Shown here one piece after another: positions 14,201-64,000 of a stretch of DNA of 64,000 nucleotides. Origin of the DNA: Euglena gracilis (lineage: Eukaryota > Euglenida > Euglenophyceae > Euglenales); the NCBI GenBank assembly GCA_039621445.1, contig CP154956.1:36402444-36466443 (forward strand). Reading direction: 5' to 3'. How positions within the stretch are numbered: position 1 is the first letter of the stretch; the number at the start of each line of letters is the position of its first letter. The notes under the pieces are model-generated. The model was not told the DNA's origin, made no database searches, and was given only the letters and a program-made list of their open reading frames with translations. A program made the translations under genes and the position numbers.

Positions 14201-15979
14201 ATGATCATCCCGAGCATGCCCAGCTCCGCCAGCTTCTTCACCTGCTCCGCCGCGGCCAGCCCGTCCCTTGCAAATGCGACGATGACAGCATCTCAGACAC
14301 AGAGCCCTTGCGAGGCCAAGCAGCACATCTTCTGGCGTGTTCTTGTGGTCGGACAGGTTTGGGTGCCTGGCAGCAACCCAGAGAGAAAGGGGGGAGAACA
14401 TGAAGCCTAACAACAGAGAAACAGGGGAAAGCCCGTGTTCAACCACACCATCCCCAGGGTAGGGCCGGGCGGGTACTTGTGCTGCACGTCGATGTCCCCC
14501 GCGATCGGCATCAGCTCCGTCTCCGCGAAGTCCCGCGCCGTCTTGCGGATCATCTGGTACTCCTCCGGCAGGCTGTTCCACGACAACTGCAGGGCCGACC
14601 TCCTTCCGGCTCTGGCTGTGGCCACCTCCCATGCACCATAAGGCAGTTAGTGACCGCGACGGCAGTTGGCGGGTTTGAAATCTGCGTACATTTCCCCAGG
14701 CGCTTGGCCCAGGCCACGATTGAAGGCAATGCCTGGCAAGTTTGCATATGAAGGATTCGGTGGGCCATGCAGCGCAAAACAGGCCAAAACCTTAAAAAAT
14801 GGGGGGTCAAGGTCGCAATTCAAGACCAAAGGCCAGGGCAGTCCTTAACAGGGAAAAAAAACTTCCCGTCCCTCATGAACCGCCCTGCCGAAGGCCAACT
14901 TCAGGGGCGGCCAAGCTTGGATGTAAGGAGGAGGGGGCAGGGCTGCACAGGAAGGTGGGGGGGTCGGACACCCCCACCCGGAGGTCGGAGGTGGGGGGTC
15001 GACCCCCCCACCCACCATGGCACCCGCTCAAAGAGAGAATTTTGACCTCCCCCCCTCGGAAATGCAGGAAGGCCTGGGGGGGGGGGGGGGGGGGTCGGAC
15101 ACCCCCCACCCTCCAGGATGGGGGGGGGTCGACCCACCACCCACAGGGTTGCGGGGATTCGCGTACAGCCCTGGCAACAACGGAGGCAAGCGCCCGGGGG
15201 GAGGTGTGTCAGCAACAACACAGAGGTGCTCCATAGGAGACGTTTCTCCTTGCATGGGGGGATCTCCCAGTGACTCTTCCCAATGAGAGGACAGGAGGTT
15301 GGCCAATCTCGACACAATGGGGAGCTACACGCAAGTCTGCCTCGGGGTTCGATGTACAAGGGCAGATGGGGGTGGGTCGGACCCCCCCCCTCTGATCCAG
15401 CAGGGCTGCACAGCGGCACAGTCCGGTTGACTGAAATTTTTTGCCCCTCCCCCAAAATAACCCAAAGGTGCCATTTTTGGGCACTTTTGGGGCAAAAAAA
15501 AATTGCCAAAAATGCCCAAAATTATCGGCGCAAAGTGCCGGAAGGGAAATTTTGACCTTTTTGGGCAGGTTCTGGGTCTGGACCCCCCTTGGCAGGTGTG
15601 GGGGGAGGTCCGAACCCCCCCTCCAGTCAGACCACCCCTTCTGTCAGGACACTTGTTAGACGCCATAAAGTAGAGCCAACAGACCAGCTTACTTCAACGA
15701 TGCCCTGCCAAGCCATGGAGATGGAGCAGAACATGATCCTGCTGGGGTAGATGCAAATCGGGCGGACCTTCCAAGGCAGGCAAGAGACAGGCACACCAGG
15801 GTTCGATATAACGAGGGGGTACGGGTTGGGGGGGTGTCCCTCTCCTCCTGGACGTTGGCATTCAGAGAGAACACGTGCCGCCCCACCAGTCCGGCGGTCC
15901 TGGGTCGGGCCCTGGGAGTGAAGTGCCGCACGGCGCGGCTGGCGAGGGACCGGCTGGCAGCCCGAGGCAGAGGCAGCAT
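2264..15979 (-). CDS. ACADS-like: Short-chain acyl-CoA dehydrogenase, tandem copy A (10 exons)
   Basis: Mitochondrial flavoprotein of fatty-acid beta-oxidation; the family oxidises short-chain acyl-CoA to enoyl-CoA and passes electrons to ETF. Exons on the minus strand: 15887-15979, 14471-14586, 14186-14251, 13572-13724, 12236-12338, 10377-10567, 8507-8672, 8009-8053, 2967-3158, 2264-2428. Joined they give 1290 nt, an open frame of 429 codons plus stop, close to the ~412 residues of animal ACADS and colinear with it. Visible: Arg/Ser-rich mitochondrial presequence ([20 protein letters not shown]), FAD/substrate loop [10 protein letters not shown] (156-165), [14 protein letters not shown], and catalytic Glu395 in TEIYEGTSE. 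Exon ends were set by the euglenid intron pairing rule and by length agreement with animal ACADS. Introns are 0.2-4.9 kb; intron 8 (3159-8008) is packed with repeats. No frame breaks were seen. ACADS rather than another acyl-CoA dehydrogenase is from overall similarity. Confidence 0.9.
3185..3430. repeat. Cluster of short hairpins with G/C-run ends in SCAD-A intron 8
   Basis: Units such as AATAACCTGGC flanked by long G or C runs recur in both orientations (for example 3332-3342, 3368-3378, 3388-3398). The arrangement resembles nested miniature inverted-repeat elements. No coding signal. A single unit of the same type, AATAAACTGGC, occurs at 42908-42918 next to copy C. Confidence 0.5.
3939..4055. 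repeat. TTCGAGG palindromic array 1
   Basis: Repeats of TCGTTCGAGGTCGTTCGAGG and the complementary CCTCCTCGAA alternate, so the stretch can fold on itself. Members of the same family lie at 6340-6600, 45115-45440 and 46173-46495. Confidence 0.75.
4150..4376. repeat. Degenerate telomere-like tract (CCCTAA orientation) with an ~75-bp direct repeat
   Basis: Short CCCTAA runs at both ends enclose two copies of a unit containing CCCTATCCCTT and TTGTTTTGTGTNCATGTT. It lies inside SCAD-A intron 8 and looks like captured subtelomeric sequence. Confidence 0.7.
4385..5040. repeat. AT-rich segment bounded by AAAATGCGCA repeats
   Basis: Clusters of ATGCGCAAAAA occur at 4386-4450 and 4960-5037, bracketing unique AT-rich DNA. 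A GGACAATGT triplet repeat occurs at about 4890-4922. No credible gene is visible. Confidence 0.6.
5044..5600. repeat. Subtelomere-like repeat block with CCCTAA seeds
   Basis: A unit starting CCCTAACC, running through CCTCAGAAATTCTCTCGGTATG and ending CATTCCTGCGTAAG, occurs at 5049-5150 and 5390-5495 with a large hairpin between. The same arrangement recurs at 45505-45950. A third, half-length hairpin arm lies at 5534-5600. Confidence 0.7.
5189..5334. repeat. Near-perfect 146-bp hairpin (copy 1)
   Basis: Arms of about 58 bp (left begins CAGGGTACACAGCGAACCC) are complementary except for a small indel near TAATACACATG versus TAAAAACATG. The loop CGCTCAGCGCCTTCGGCGCC is itself foldable. A second copy lies at 45654-45798. 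Confidence 0.85.
5615..5850. repeat. Three ~95-bp tandem units with CT microsatellite
   Basis: The unit ATCGTGCCAGTGAAAGAAAAA, then CAGAATCC, then (CT)n, then CCCCTGTCTTTGCTTTCTTCC repeats three times with variation. Noncoding, in SCAD-A intron 8. Confidence 0.75.
5918..6333. mobile_element. MITE-like element, TA-flanked, copy 1
   Basis: A 416-bp noncoding repeat with inverted ends: C-run then CTATGTCCAACGACC on the left and GGTCGTTGGACATAG then G-run on the right, with TA at both edges. The interior contains CGTCCCGGCGCTTCACGCCG. A near-identical copy sits inside element E1 at 36503-36914. The TA edges suggest a TA target site. Confidence 0.8.
6340..6600. repeat. TTCGAGG palindromic array 2
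   Basis: Alternating GTCGTTCGAGG and ATCCTCCTCGAA units, about 10-12 repeats, abutting the MITE-like element. Noncoding. Confidence 0.75.
6801..7212. mobile_element. MITE-like repeat with CCAATTAGAAG/CTTTTAATTGG ends, copy 1
   Basis: Ends are CCCCAATTAGAAGCCCC on the left and GGGGCTTTTAATTGGGG on the right. The interior contains AACAGGTCGCCATTGGGAAC, CCTTGAAACATGGCC and a TTTTTCCTTTAGACA stretch. Homologous copies are at 17475-17894 and, reversed, 44702-45090. No ORF is conserved among the three, so it is probably non-autonomous. Confidence 0.75.
9535..9800. repeat. CCCCAAATA inverted-repeat cluster in SCAD-A intron 6
   Basis: Short hairpins whose ends are C-runs plus CAAATAACAC or CAAATATAAAG pair with GTGTTATTTGG or CTTTATATTTGG. 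Several are nested. Similar small elements lie at 10598-10690, 11218-11300 and 25096-25170. Confidence 0.65.
10598..10690. repeat. Short hairpin element next to SCAD-A exon 6
   Basis: CCCCCCAAATAACACACACC pairs with GGTGTGTTATTTGGG, followed by a further GGTTATTTGGGG. It starts about 30 nt upstream of exon 6 in the SCAD reading direction, so it sits inside the 3' end of intron 5. Confidence 0.6.
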
Positions 15980-15994
15980 CGTGGCGGGGCGGGG

Positions 15995-16000
15995 CTGCGG
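15995..16000 (-). promoter_or_regulatory. Candidate spliced-leader trans-splice acceptor, SCAD copy A
   Basis: On the minus strand a C-rich tract is followed by CCGCAG, whose AG ends 15 nt before the ATG. The tract, the AG and the 15-nt leader are conserved in the other two copies. Euglenids trans-splice a leader onto nuclear mRNAs, so this is the likely 5' end of the mature message. Inferred from position only. Confidence 0.45.
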
Positions 16001-19000
16001 TGGGGGGAGGGGGCTGGGCTGTGGCCCTAGTCAGGCCCAAGGAGGGTGGGGCCAGTGCCAGCGTTGAAGCCAAGAGTGGGGGGGGGGGAGGGGGATCCGT
16101 GGTCCAGCTGTGGATTGGGCGCTACCTTTTTGGCCGTGCTGGTCAGCCCCCCTGGGTTCGTTGGGAAGTGGAATGGACCGGGGCATCCGCACAGTGCCTT
16201 GAAGTGCTAACGGTTCATGGATTGGGTTGGACGATGGCGCTGCGCAACGGAAATCGGCACCACTTCGGGAAATGGGAATGGCGCCACTCAGGCGGCCGAT
16301 CCCGGGTGTCCCCACAGCATACGGACCTGCCAACGGCTGCCTCATCAAATGGGGACATTGCTGGAACAATTCAGGGAAGATGAGTGAGACCAAGCCCCAC
16401 ATCATACCATACGCTTTGACTTTAGAAAAAAATTGTTGGTTTGTCTGCACAGTGGCGCACACGAACCGCTTGCACAAATGCACAAACCGACCACTTTGGA
16501 ACTGCGAGAACGGTCCGTTCCTGCATTTGCGCAAGTGGCCTTTCCCTTGCATTTCACCCAGGGCGGTCCTCGGGGGGGGGGGGGGGGCCAAAAAAAAAAG
16601 GACAAGAATTTCGGCAAAAACAGGTCGATATCAGGGGGGGGGTTGATTTCTGGCATCCAAGACCATAGCCAAACCAGCCAAAACATCACAAAAAACCACA
16701 ATCTTCATTTTTTTTTCGGTTTTTAACACCGTTCAAGCCCCGGACCGCCCTTGGTCGGTCCTCTGGCTCAGAGGGGGGGTCCTTAAGAAATAAAAAGATA
16801 ACTTTCCCATCCCTCAAGGACTGCGCTGGTTTCAGCCCCGGAAAATGTTGCAAGCTCCTAGGGCTGGAAGTTTTGGCTGCCTGGCTCTTTGCCCCCGCGG
16901 GGGGTTGTTCCCCAGCTGGGCGGGTTGCTGAGATGGCTGAGCTGAGCTGAGCTGGCAATCGGATAATTGAAGGGAAAAAAAATACCTGCAAAACACAGCT
17001 TTGGGGGTGTGAGCATCTGACAACCCCCCCAAAGAATGAGAAATCCCAAAAACACTATTCTTGGCCATTTTCGCGCTTTTTTCAAAAATTTTCGACACTT
17101 GGTGCCGAAAAATTCTTTGGCTGGACCCATCACAAGGGGATTCATTAGCCCCCCCAGGTGGGGTTGCTGCCGCGGCTGGCATAGGCCAAAGTCTTGAAGA
17201 CATAAACCCCCCAGGGGCTTTTTTAGGACCAGGGGGGAGGGGGGGGGCCCACCCACCCACCCCCTGGGGGCCCCCGGGGGGGGGGGGTCCCGGGGGGGGG
17301 ACCCACAAAAAATCGCGAAAAGTGCTAAAAATTGCGCTTTTTCAAAAATTTTCGGCCGAAAAGTATATCCCACCCCCCTCCGGGGGGAACCCGGGGGGGG
17401 GGGGGGGGCTCGGCCGGACCCACCCACCCTCCCCCCACTAAAAATCCCACGACTAAAAAAAAATCCCTGAAACCTCCCCAATTAGAAGCCCCCCCCCAAA
17501 TAACAACCCCCCCAAACAGAGCCCCCCCCCCTCAGGTTTTCCGCCAAAAATATAAATTACAGCCCCCCCCGACCAAGCCGTCCGACAAAATTGACGAAAA
17601 ATTTTCCGGAAAATAGTGAAGGAAAAAAAACTGGACAAATCTCTGCGAAAACAGGTCGACATCGGTAACAAAATTGATATCTGGTGTCCTTGAAACATGG
17701 CCCAGCCACCCAAAACTCGAAAAAATGTGACTTTCAATTTTGTTTAACTTTGGACCCTGTTCGATCCCCGGATCGGCTTCCGGCAAAAGGTTTTTCCTTT
17801 AGACAGAGGGTACCCAATTAGAAGCCCCCCCTCGGGTTTTCCGCAGAGTGACCGAATAGTAGCCCCGAAGGGCTTCTAATTGGGGAGGGGGGTTAAACCA
17901 CATGAAGAGACCTATGATCCACACACAGAGGGCCGGCATGTCACCAGCAGCTCAAAAACCTGGACCCAAACCCAAGAAATTAAAAAGTTGGCAATTGGTG
18001 TAATTGCGCCCAGGAACATGAAAAAGGCCTCAGTGCAAGATCGGTTGCCTAAGACCCACCAGGATAGGGATGGGGGTTGGTCAACCCTCAAGGTTTCCGG
18101 AATTCCCACCGCGGGGAGGGGGAGGCGGATGCTCTGTCCATTTTGCCATGGGAAGGAGTCTGCTTCTGTTCAGCCATCCTTCGATCTTTGGTGGCACAAG
18201 AAAATGCGTGGCAAAGAGAAGTCCGTCCATATGGGAATGGTTGCCGCGAATCGTATTCAGGGATGGCGGAGGGGGAAAAGGGGGGAAGGGGGGGGGTAGC
18301 AGCCATTGATTCACTTAATGACCCGGGGGAGGGGATGGACACTTTTTCCCGGGCCCAAACCCACCCATCCACTTTTTTTGAAAACCCACCCACCACCCAC
18401 AACCTTCCGCCAGGGGAGGTCCACTCAGCCACTCACCTCACTCAAAAATCACCTGAAATCAGCCCGAAACCCTAAAAAATTTTCTCGCCAAACCGGCCCC
18501 TAGCCGCTTTGGGCTGACCCCACCCCGCAGGGGGAGGGGGTCCAGCGGCCCCCACCCACCCAACCACTTTCGACAGTCCCGGGGGGGGGGGGGTCCCACA
18601 GGGGTTAAGTGAATGTCTGGTTGCGGCAGGCGGTCCGGCCCAAAGCGACCGGGTGGCGTGAGGGGCGAGAGGGACCCCGGAAGTCCCTTCGGGGGACTGA
18701 AGGCGGAAAGCGTTGGACTGGCAAAGGGAAGAGAGGGCCAGTCAGGCGGGAGGGGGGCAGGCATTCGTCGGTGCGGTCCGGCTGTTGTGGCCGGAGGTGG
18801 ACCAGAAGATGCCGCGTTGGTGTCCACACCGGACGAATGTCTGGAGGGGGCAGCCGCGTGCTCTGAGATGGCCGTGGGGCCGGCAGGGGAGGCACCGCCT
18901 ATCTCCTTCTCCGCTGAAAAATTCATTGCAATCATCCAGTCTCGTGGTCACCGAGCACCCATTCTCCCAAAAGCACAAAATATGACATGTTTGAAGCGTG

Positions 19001-20217
19001 TTGCTTTTTCGAAAGCTGGTGTTCCGCATCTAGGAATTGTTTGATTTGCCGACCAAGCACAACCCCCTCCAGGAAGTGCCAGCAGAAACCCTGTGCCCAC
19101 AGAAGCATGGGAATGAAATTGAAATAATCTCCGAAAAATCGATGTTTCTGTGGCAGTTTGGAGATCATTTGACATGGCCCAACCGCTCCTTTTGAAACCC
19201 GGAAATTTGGTTTGGTTGTGCCGCGGTCACCTGCCTCCCGTGAGCTTTCACCCGAGGAGCAAATATGAACAAACAGTTGAACCCATTCTGCTCAACGTAA
19301 TATATTGGCGATTACAGGATACTCAGCGAACCCAAAGAGCCATTCATCCAGGGTTAAAAAAAGGTCGGCCCAGGCGTGCGCCAAACCTGCTGAGCTGGGG
19401 TCCCCCACATATGAGAATGTGAACCCTGAGCCTATGCCCTTGCACACCCATCTGTGGCTCTGGAGCCAGCCGCGGACTTGGCGGCTCCAGCTGGTCGCGG
19501 CGCCACCTCCCACATTCCACCTCCCCAGGCAGCTCCCCCCCCCCCTGTGGAAGGGTGCGGGAGGTCCCTTGGGTGGCGAAAGCACGCAACACGCCCCTCG
19601 GGAAAGAACCCCTAGGGCTTGTCTTTCGACCAGCCCGAAAGTTCCATGACGGCGGCTTGCCTTCGGGGTCTGTGACTTGGGTATCTGCGATAAAACGAGC
19701 AGGGGATGGTGACAGCCCATTGGCCCAAATGAATTTCGACTTTTCAGCCGCCCTCGGCGCCTTTGCACGGCGGCCCTTGAGCAAAAAAAAAAGTATCCCA
19801 TCAGAACATTCAATGAAAGAAACAGGATTCTGTTCAAGGAGGGGGACAAAATACATCCCAAATGATAACAGATGGCCAATACCCATCCCACGACAGCTCC
19901 AACGAGCATTGCAGGATGAACAACGCCACCCTTCCCTGCCCGCACTTCTGACGGAGTGCCATGCATTACCGCCATCCATTTTCATTGAAAGGCGGTGCCC
20001 CCGGCACGGCTCTGCACCACCTGGGAAACAAGAAACCATAGCAAATGGCCCCAGCACAGCGCGATACTGCTGCGAGGATTGGGAAGGGGGATCGGAACAG
20101 CGTTGGCGCTGGGACGACATCCGGAACAGAGGGGCAGAGGGGGTAGGGCCGCGTTGGCCCTCACCGACGCGCCCGGGGCCATTTGGGGCCCGACTACAGC
20201 GTTCGACCGGCGGCCCC
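16001..20217. other. Intergenic region between SCAD copies A and B
   Basis: No supported gene. Bases 16001-16080 and about 18230-18930 match the region upstream of copy B (40600-41380), so the promoter-side flank was duplicated with the gene but has been split in copy A by repeats, including the MITE-like copy at 17475-17894. At 19315-19350 there is a remnant of the hairpin-arm sequence ACTCAGCGAACCCAAAGAG. From about 19990 the sequence matches the 3' flank of copy C. Confidence 0.55.
17475..17894. mobile_element. MITE-like repeat with CCAATTAGAAG ends, copy 2
   Basis: Same ends and interior landmarks as the copy at 6801-7212 (AACAGGTCGACATCGGTAAC, TGAAACATGGCCCA, TTTTTCCTTTAGACA). It lies between tandem SCAD copies. 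Confidence 0.75.
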
Positions 20218-40578
<20,361 letters not shown>

Positions 40579-40593
40579 CGTGGCGGGGCGGGG

Positions 40594-40599
40594 CTGCGG
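40594..40599 (-). promoter_or_regulatory. Candidate spliced-leader trans-splice acceptor, SCAD copy B
   Basis: The same CCGCAG after a C-rich tract, 15 nt upstream of the copy B ATG. Position and leader length are identical to copies A and C. Confidence 0.45.
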
Positions 40600-42237
40600 T
40601 GGGGGGGGGGGGCTGGGCTGTGGCACTGGTGCACAGGGGACACCTGGTGGAGCCCCAGCGACCGGGTGACTCGCAACGGAGGGCGGGGCTAGTGCCACCG
40701 TCGAAGCCAGTGCCGGGGAGGGAGGGGGTGGCGCCCATCCGTGGCCCATCCATTGGCGGGGTCGGGCATGGGCTTGGGCACTCCTTTTGCGTAGCGAGTC
40801 ACATACCACCCCGGGGTGCCATGTTCCTCTCCGCCCCCATCACTTGGGCGTGCACAGCTGATCCCTCGGTCGGTGGGTGTCAGTGGTTGGAGCGGGATGG
40901 GATTTGGAGGAACACATCCAGGGCGCCACTCAGCTCCGATCCTGGCAGCTTGACCCCCCCCCCCCCGTGCACGGCAACCCCGCAAACAAAGAGCATCCGT
41001 GTGGGGAAGGCTCTCCGCCGAGCCGCGAATCGTATTCAGGGATGGGGGGGATGGGGGAAAGGGGGGAAGGGGGTTGCGGCTCGCGGGTCGGTCCAAAGCT
41101 GGGGGGTGGCGAGAGGGGCGGGAGGGCCCCCGGAAGCCCCTTCAGGGGACTGCAAACGGCGGGTGTTGGACTGGCAAAGAGAAGAGAGGGCCAGTCAGGC
41201 GGGAGGCGGGCAGGCATTCGTCAGTGTGGTCCACAAAAAATGTGAACTCCAAAAAATTCTTTTTGCGGCAACCGGCAGAAAATGCCACCGTGGTGTCCAC
41301 ACCCGATGAAGGTCTGGAGGGGGCAGACACGTGCTCTGAGACGGCCGTGGGGCTGGCAGGGGAGGCACCGCCTGGGACTTGAGGTGGGGGTTTCTTCTTC
41401 CCCACCATCTCCGTCAGAAAAAATCCTCCCGTGTTGAGAAACTCATTTCCCATCACTCAAAAGCGACGCCATTGAGAAACCGGTATCCAAATTCCAGAAA
41501 ACCGTACTCTCCCAAAAAAAATGAAAACTTTGACATTCTTTGGTTTTGCTGTGGCTGAATTTCTGAGCCTGGGTACTACCATCGCCCATCCACCCAAATC
41601 ATCAAAAACTGTGTTTTTTTTGACTTTTAATTTTGGACCCCATTCAAGTCCCAGTCGGCCCTTGGTCGGCCCTTTGGCCGAAAAGGGGGCGGTCTTTAAG
41701 AAAATAAAAAAAAAATTCCTGTCCCTCAAGGACCGCCCTGGTGTGTTGAGTCTCAGTGTGTCTCCAGAAACCCTTTTCGCCACCGAGCATGACAAGGTAT
41801 TATGGGCACCTTTATTTTTTTGACACCATGAGTTTTTGCCCACCGGCAATTTTTGGGTGCAATTTTTGGCAGTTTTTTTGGCGCATGTTCAGTACGTTTT
41901 GCAGTCATGTTTCTGCATCATTTTTTTTCTCTGGCGGGAAAGGAGGTCTAAGTTTGCGGGGGGGGCAGTTCAGTGCATTTCCAAACCAGGCAGTCCCAGC
42001 TGTCTCCACCATCCGTTTTTTTTACACAAAAGCGGTGCCTCCGACACGGCTCTGCACCACCTGGGAAAGAGTGACCATAGCAACAGCCCCAGCACAGCGT
42101 GATACTGCTGCGGGGGTTGGGGTTGGCGTTGGGACGACATCCGAAGAGAGGGGAGAGGGGGCAGGGCCGCGTTGGCGCTCAGCAACGCTCCACGGGGCCA
42201 TTTGGGGCCCCGATGGCGGTGCCAGACCGGCGGCCCC
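40600..42237. other. Intergenic region between SCAD copies B and C
   Basis: No supported gene. 40600-40950 is nearly identical to 63137-63488 upstream of copy C, so it is the shared promoter-side flank. 41020-41380 matches about 18240-18930. From about 42030 the sequence matches the 3' flank of copy B (about 19990-20217). AGCTT at 40947-40951 is the unoccupied counterpart of the E3 insertion point. Confidence 0.6.
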
Positions 42238-63115
<20,878 letters not shown>

Positions 63116-63130
63116 CGTGGCGGGGCGGGG

Positions 63131-63136
63131 CTGCGG
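63131..63136 (-). promoter_or_regulatory. Candidate spliced-leader trans-splice acceptor, SCAD copy C
   Basis: CCGCAG after a pyrimidine-rich run, 15 nt upstream of the copy C ATG, as in copies A and B. Confidence 0.45.
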
Positions 63137-63488
63137 TGGGGGGAGGGGGCTGGGCTGTGGCACTGGTGCACAGGGGACACCTGGTGGAGCCCCAGCGACC
63201 GGGTGACTCGCAACGGAGGGCGGGGCTAGTGCCACCGTCGAAGCCAGTGCCGGGGAGGGAGGGGGTGGCGCCCATCCGTGGCCCATCCATTAGCGGGGTC
63301 GGGCATGGGCTTGGGCGCTCCTTTTGCATAGCGAGTCACATACCACCCCGGGGTCTCGTGTTCCTCTCCGCCCCCATCACTTGCGCGTGCACAGCTGATC
63401 CCTCAGTCGGTGGGTGTCAGTGGTTGGAGCGGGATGGGATTTGGAGGAACACATCCAGGGCGCCACTCAGCTCCGATCCTGGCAGCTT
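63137..63488. other. 5' flank of SCAD copy C
   Basis: Nearly identical to 40600-40951 upstream of copy B until the point where E3 begins. It contains a G-rich stretch and GGCGGGGCTAGTGCCACCG; no defined promoter motif. Confidence 0.6.
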
Positions 63489-64000
63489 CTTAGACGGCCG
63501 GGAATGCACTTTTCTTGTTGAGTCACAAAATTATGACAGTTTTAGTGAAAATGCGCATCCGCGCATTTTGGAAGCGGAGTGCGCAGGTGCGCATTCCGGA
63601 TGTCTTGATGCCTCTTCCAGACTGGGGGTAAACACCTTAAAAATGAGCTGTTTGGATATTACACGACCATAGGGACCACCCCCTTGTTTTCTGGTTCAAC
63701 TACGTATCGTGCCGTTTACAGCTGTTTCCCGACGACTGCGGTACAGTGCGTGGCTGGACTCACACTCGGCACACTCCACACGACATGCGGAACACGGACG
63801 ACGCACGCCAACCTGGACCTGGGTGTGCCACCTTGTGTTCACTGGTGCGTGCTGATGGCTCCTGGGGGCAGGGCCTGGCGAACCCAGGATGAGCATGGGA
63901 GGGAACTCCTTGCAGGCATGGAGACACAGCCCTCCCACGGTCAAAACAACAAGTGTATTACTGTGTGTCAAGGCCGAAGAATGCGCACCTGCGCATTTTT
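63489..64000 (+). mobile_element. E3: left end of a third related transposon, cut by the window end
   Basis: Homology to copy B stops at GGCAGCTT and CTTAGACGGCCGGGAATGCA begins, matching the TIR core of E1 (CTTAGGCGGCC) and E2 (CTTAGGAGGC). Likely target duplication AGCTT (63484-63488). Palindromes AAAATGCGC-ATCC-GCGCATTTT (63548-63569), TGCGCAGGTGCGCA (63580-63593) and AATGCGCACCTGCGCATT (63980-63997) form its own set. No gene can be read in the 512 bp available. Confidence 0.8.

Noticed and set aside
18459-18935. Possible conserved gene upstream of SCAD copies A and B (Pro/Ser-rich frame)
   Set aside because: The DNA is shared by the duplicated flank at 40860-41400, but the frame is interrupted and residue changes do not look constrained, so it is treated as flank.

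Overview
The window looks like nuclear DNA of a euglenid (Euglena-like) protist. The basis is a gene model. Three tandem copies of one gene, all on the minus strand, can be assembled exon by exon into a complete short-chain acyl-CoA dehydrogenase (SCAD, ACADS-like; 429 codons plus stop, 10 exons). They assemble only if the introns are excised by the euglenid nonconventional-intron rule, in which intron bases +4 to +6 pair with bases -8 to -6, often CAG with CTG. Nearly all of these introns lack GT-AG ends. TTAGGG-type repeats and candidate trans-splice acceptors agree with this placement. All statements are sequence reading by eye; no search was run.

Layout: bases 7-433 are an assembly gap, and a possible exon fragment of an unknown gene follows (434-523). 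SCAD copy A spans 2264-15979, copy B 20218-40578 and copy C 42238-63115. Exons are near-identical between copies, while introns are long, divergent and full of repeats: GT and TGCG microsatellites, interstitial telomeric arrays, large hairpins, TTCGAGG arrays and MITE-like elements with C-run ends. About 60% of the window is host gene plus intron junk.

The main discovery is a family of large multigene DNA elements in this cluster. E1 (28850-40265, 11.4 kb) lies in intron 1 of copy B. E2 (48142-59094, 11.0 kb) lies in intron 5 of copy C. E3 starts at 63489 upstream of copy C and runs off the window. All begin with a terminal inverted repeat CTTAG(G/A)(C/A)GGC. E1 and E2 are flanked by perfect 5-bp target duplications (CAGGA; CCAGT), and the unoccupied sites can be read in paralogous copies.

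E1 and E2 carry the same two genes in the same order, antisense to SCAD. ORF1 is a novel protein with conserved DNF, LVDxN and LYGxWHAYK motifs (candidate transposase). ORF2 is a multi-exon protein with a ParB-like GQH(R) segment near its N-terminus and a charged tail. Most of their introns have GT-AG ends, unlike the host gene.

Each element is peppered with more than 20 copies of its own ~18-bp palindrome, in introns, spacers and next to the termini: TTTGCGCANNTGCGC(G/A)(C/A)A in E1, GAAGCGNNNNNNCGCTTC in E2, AATGCGCANNTGCGCATT in E3. An element-encoded ParB-like protein together with dispersed element-specific palindromes suggests a ParB-parS-like recognition system inside a eukaryotic transposon; this is inference. 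E2 appears intact, whereas E1 ORF1 carries two frame breaks.
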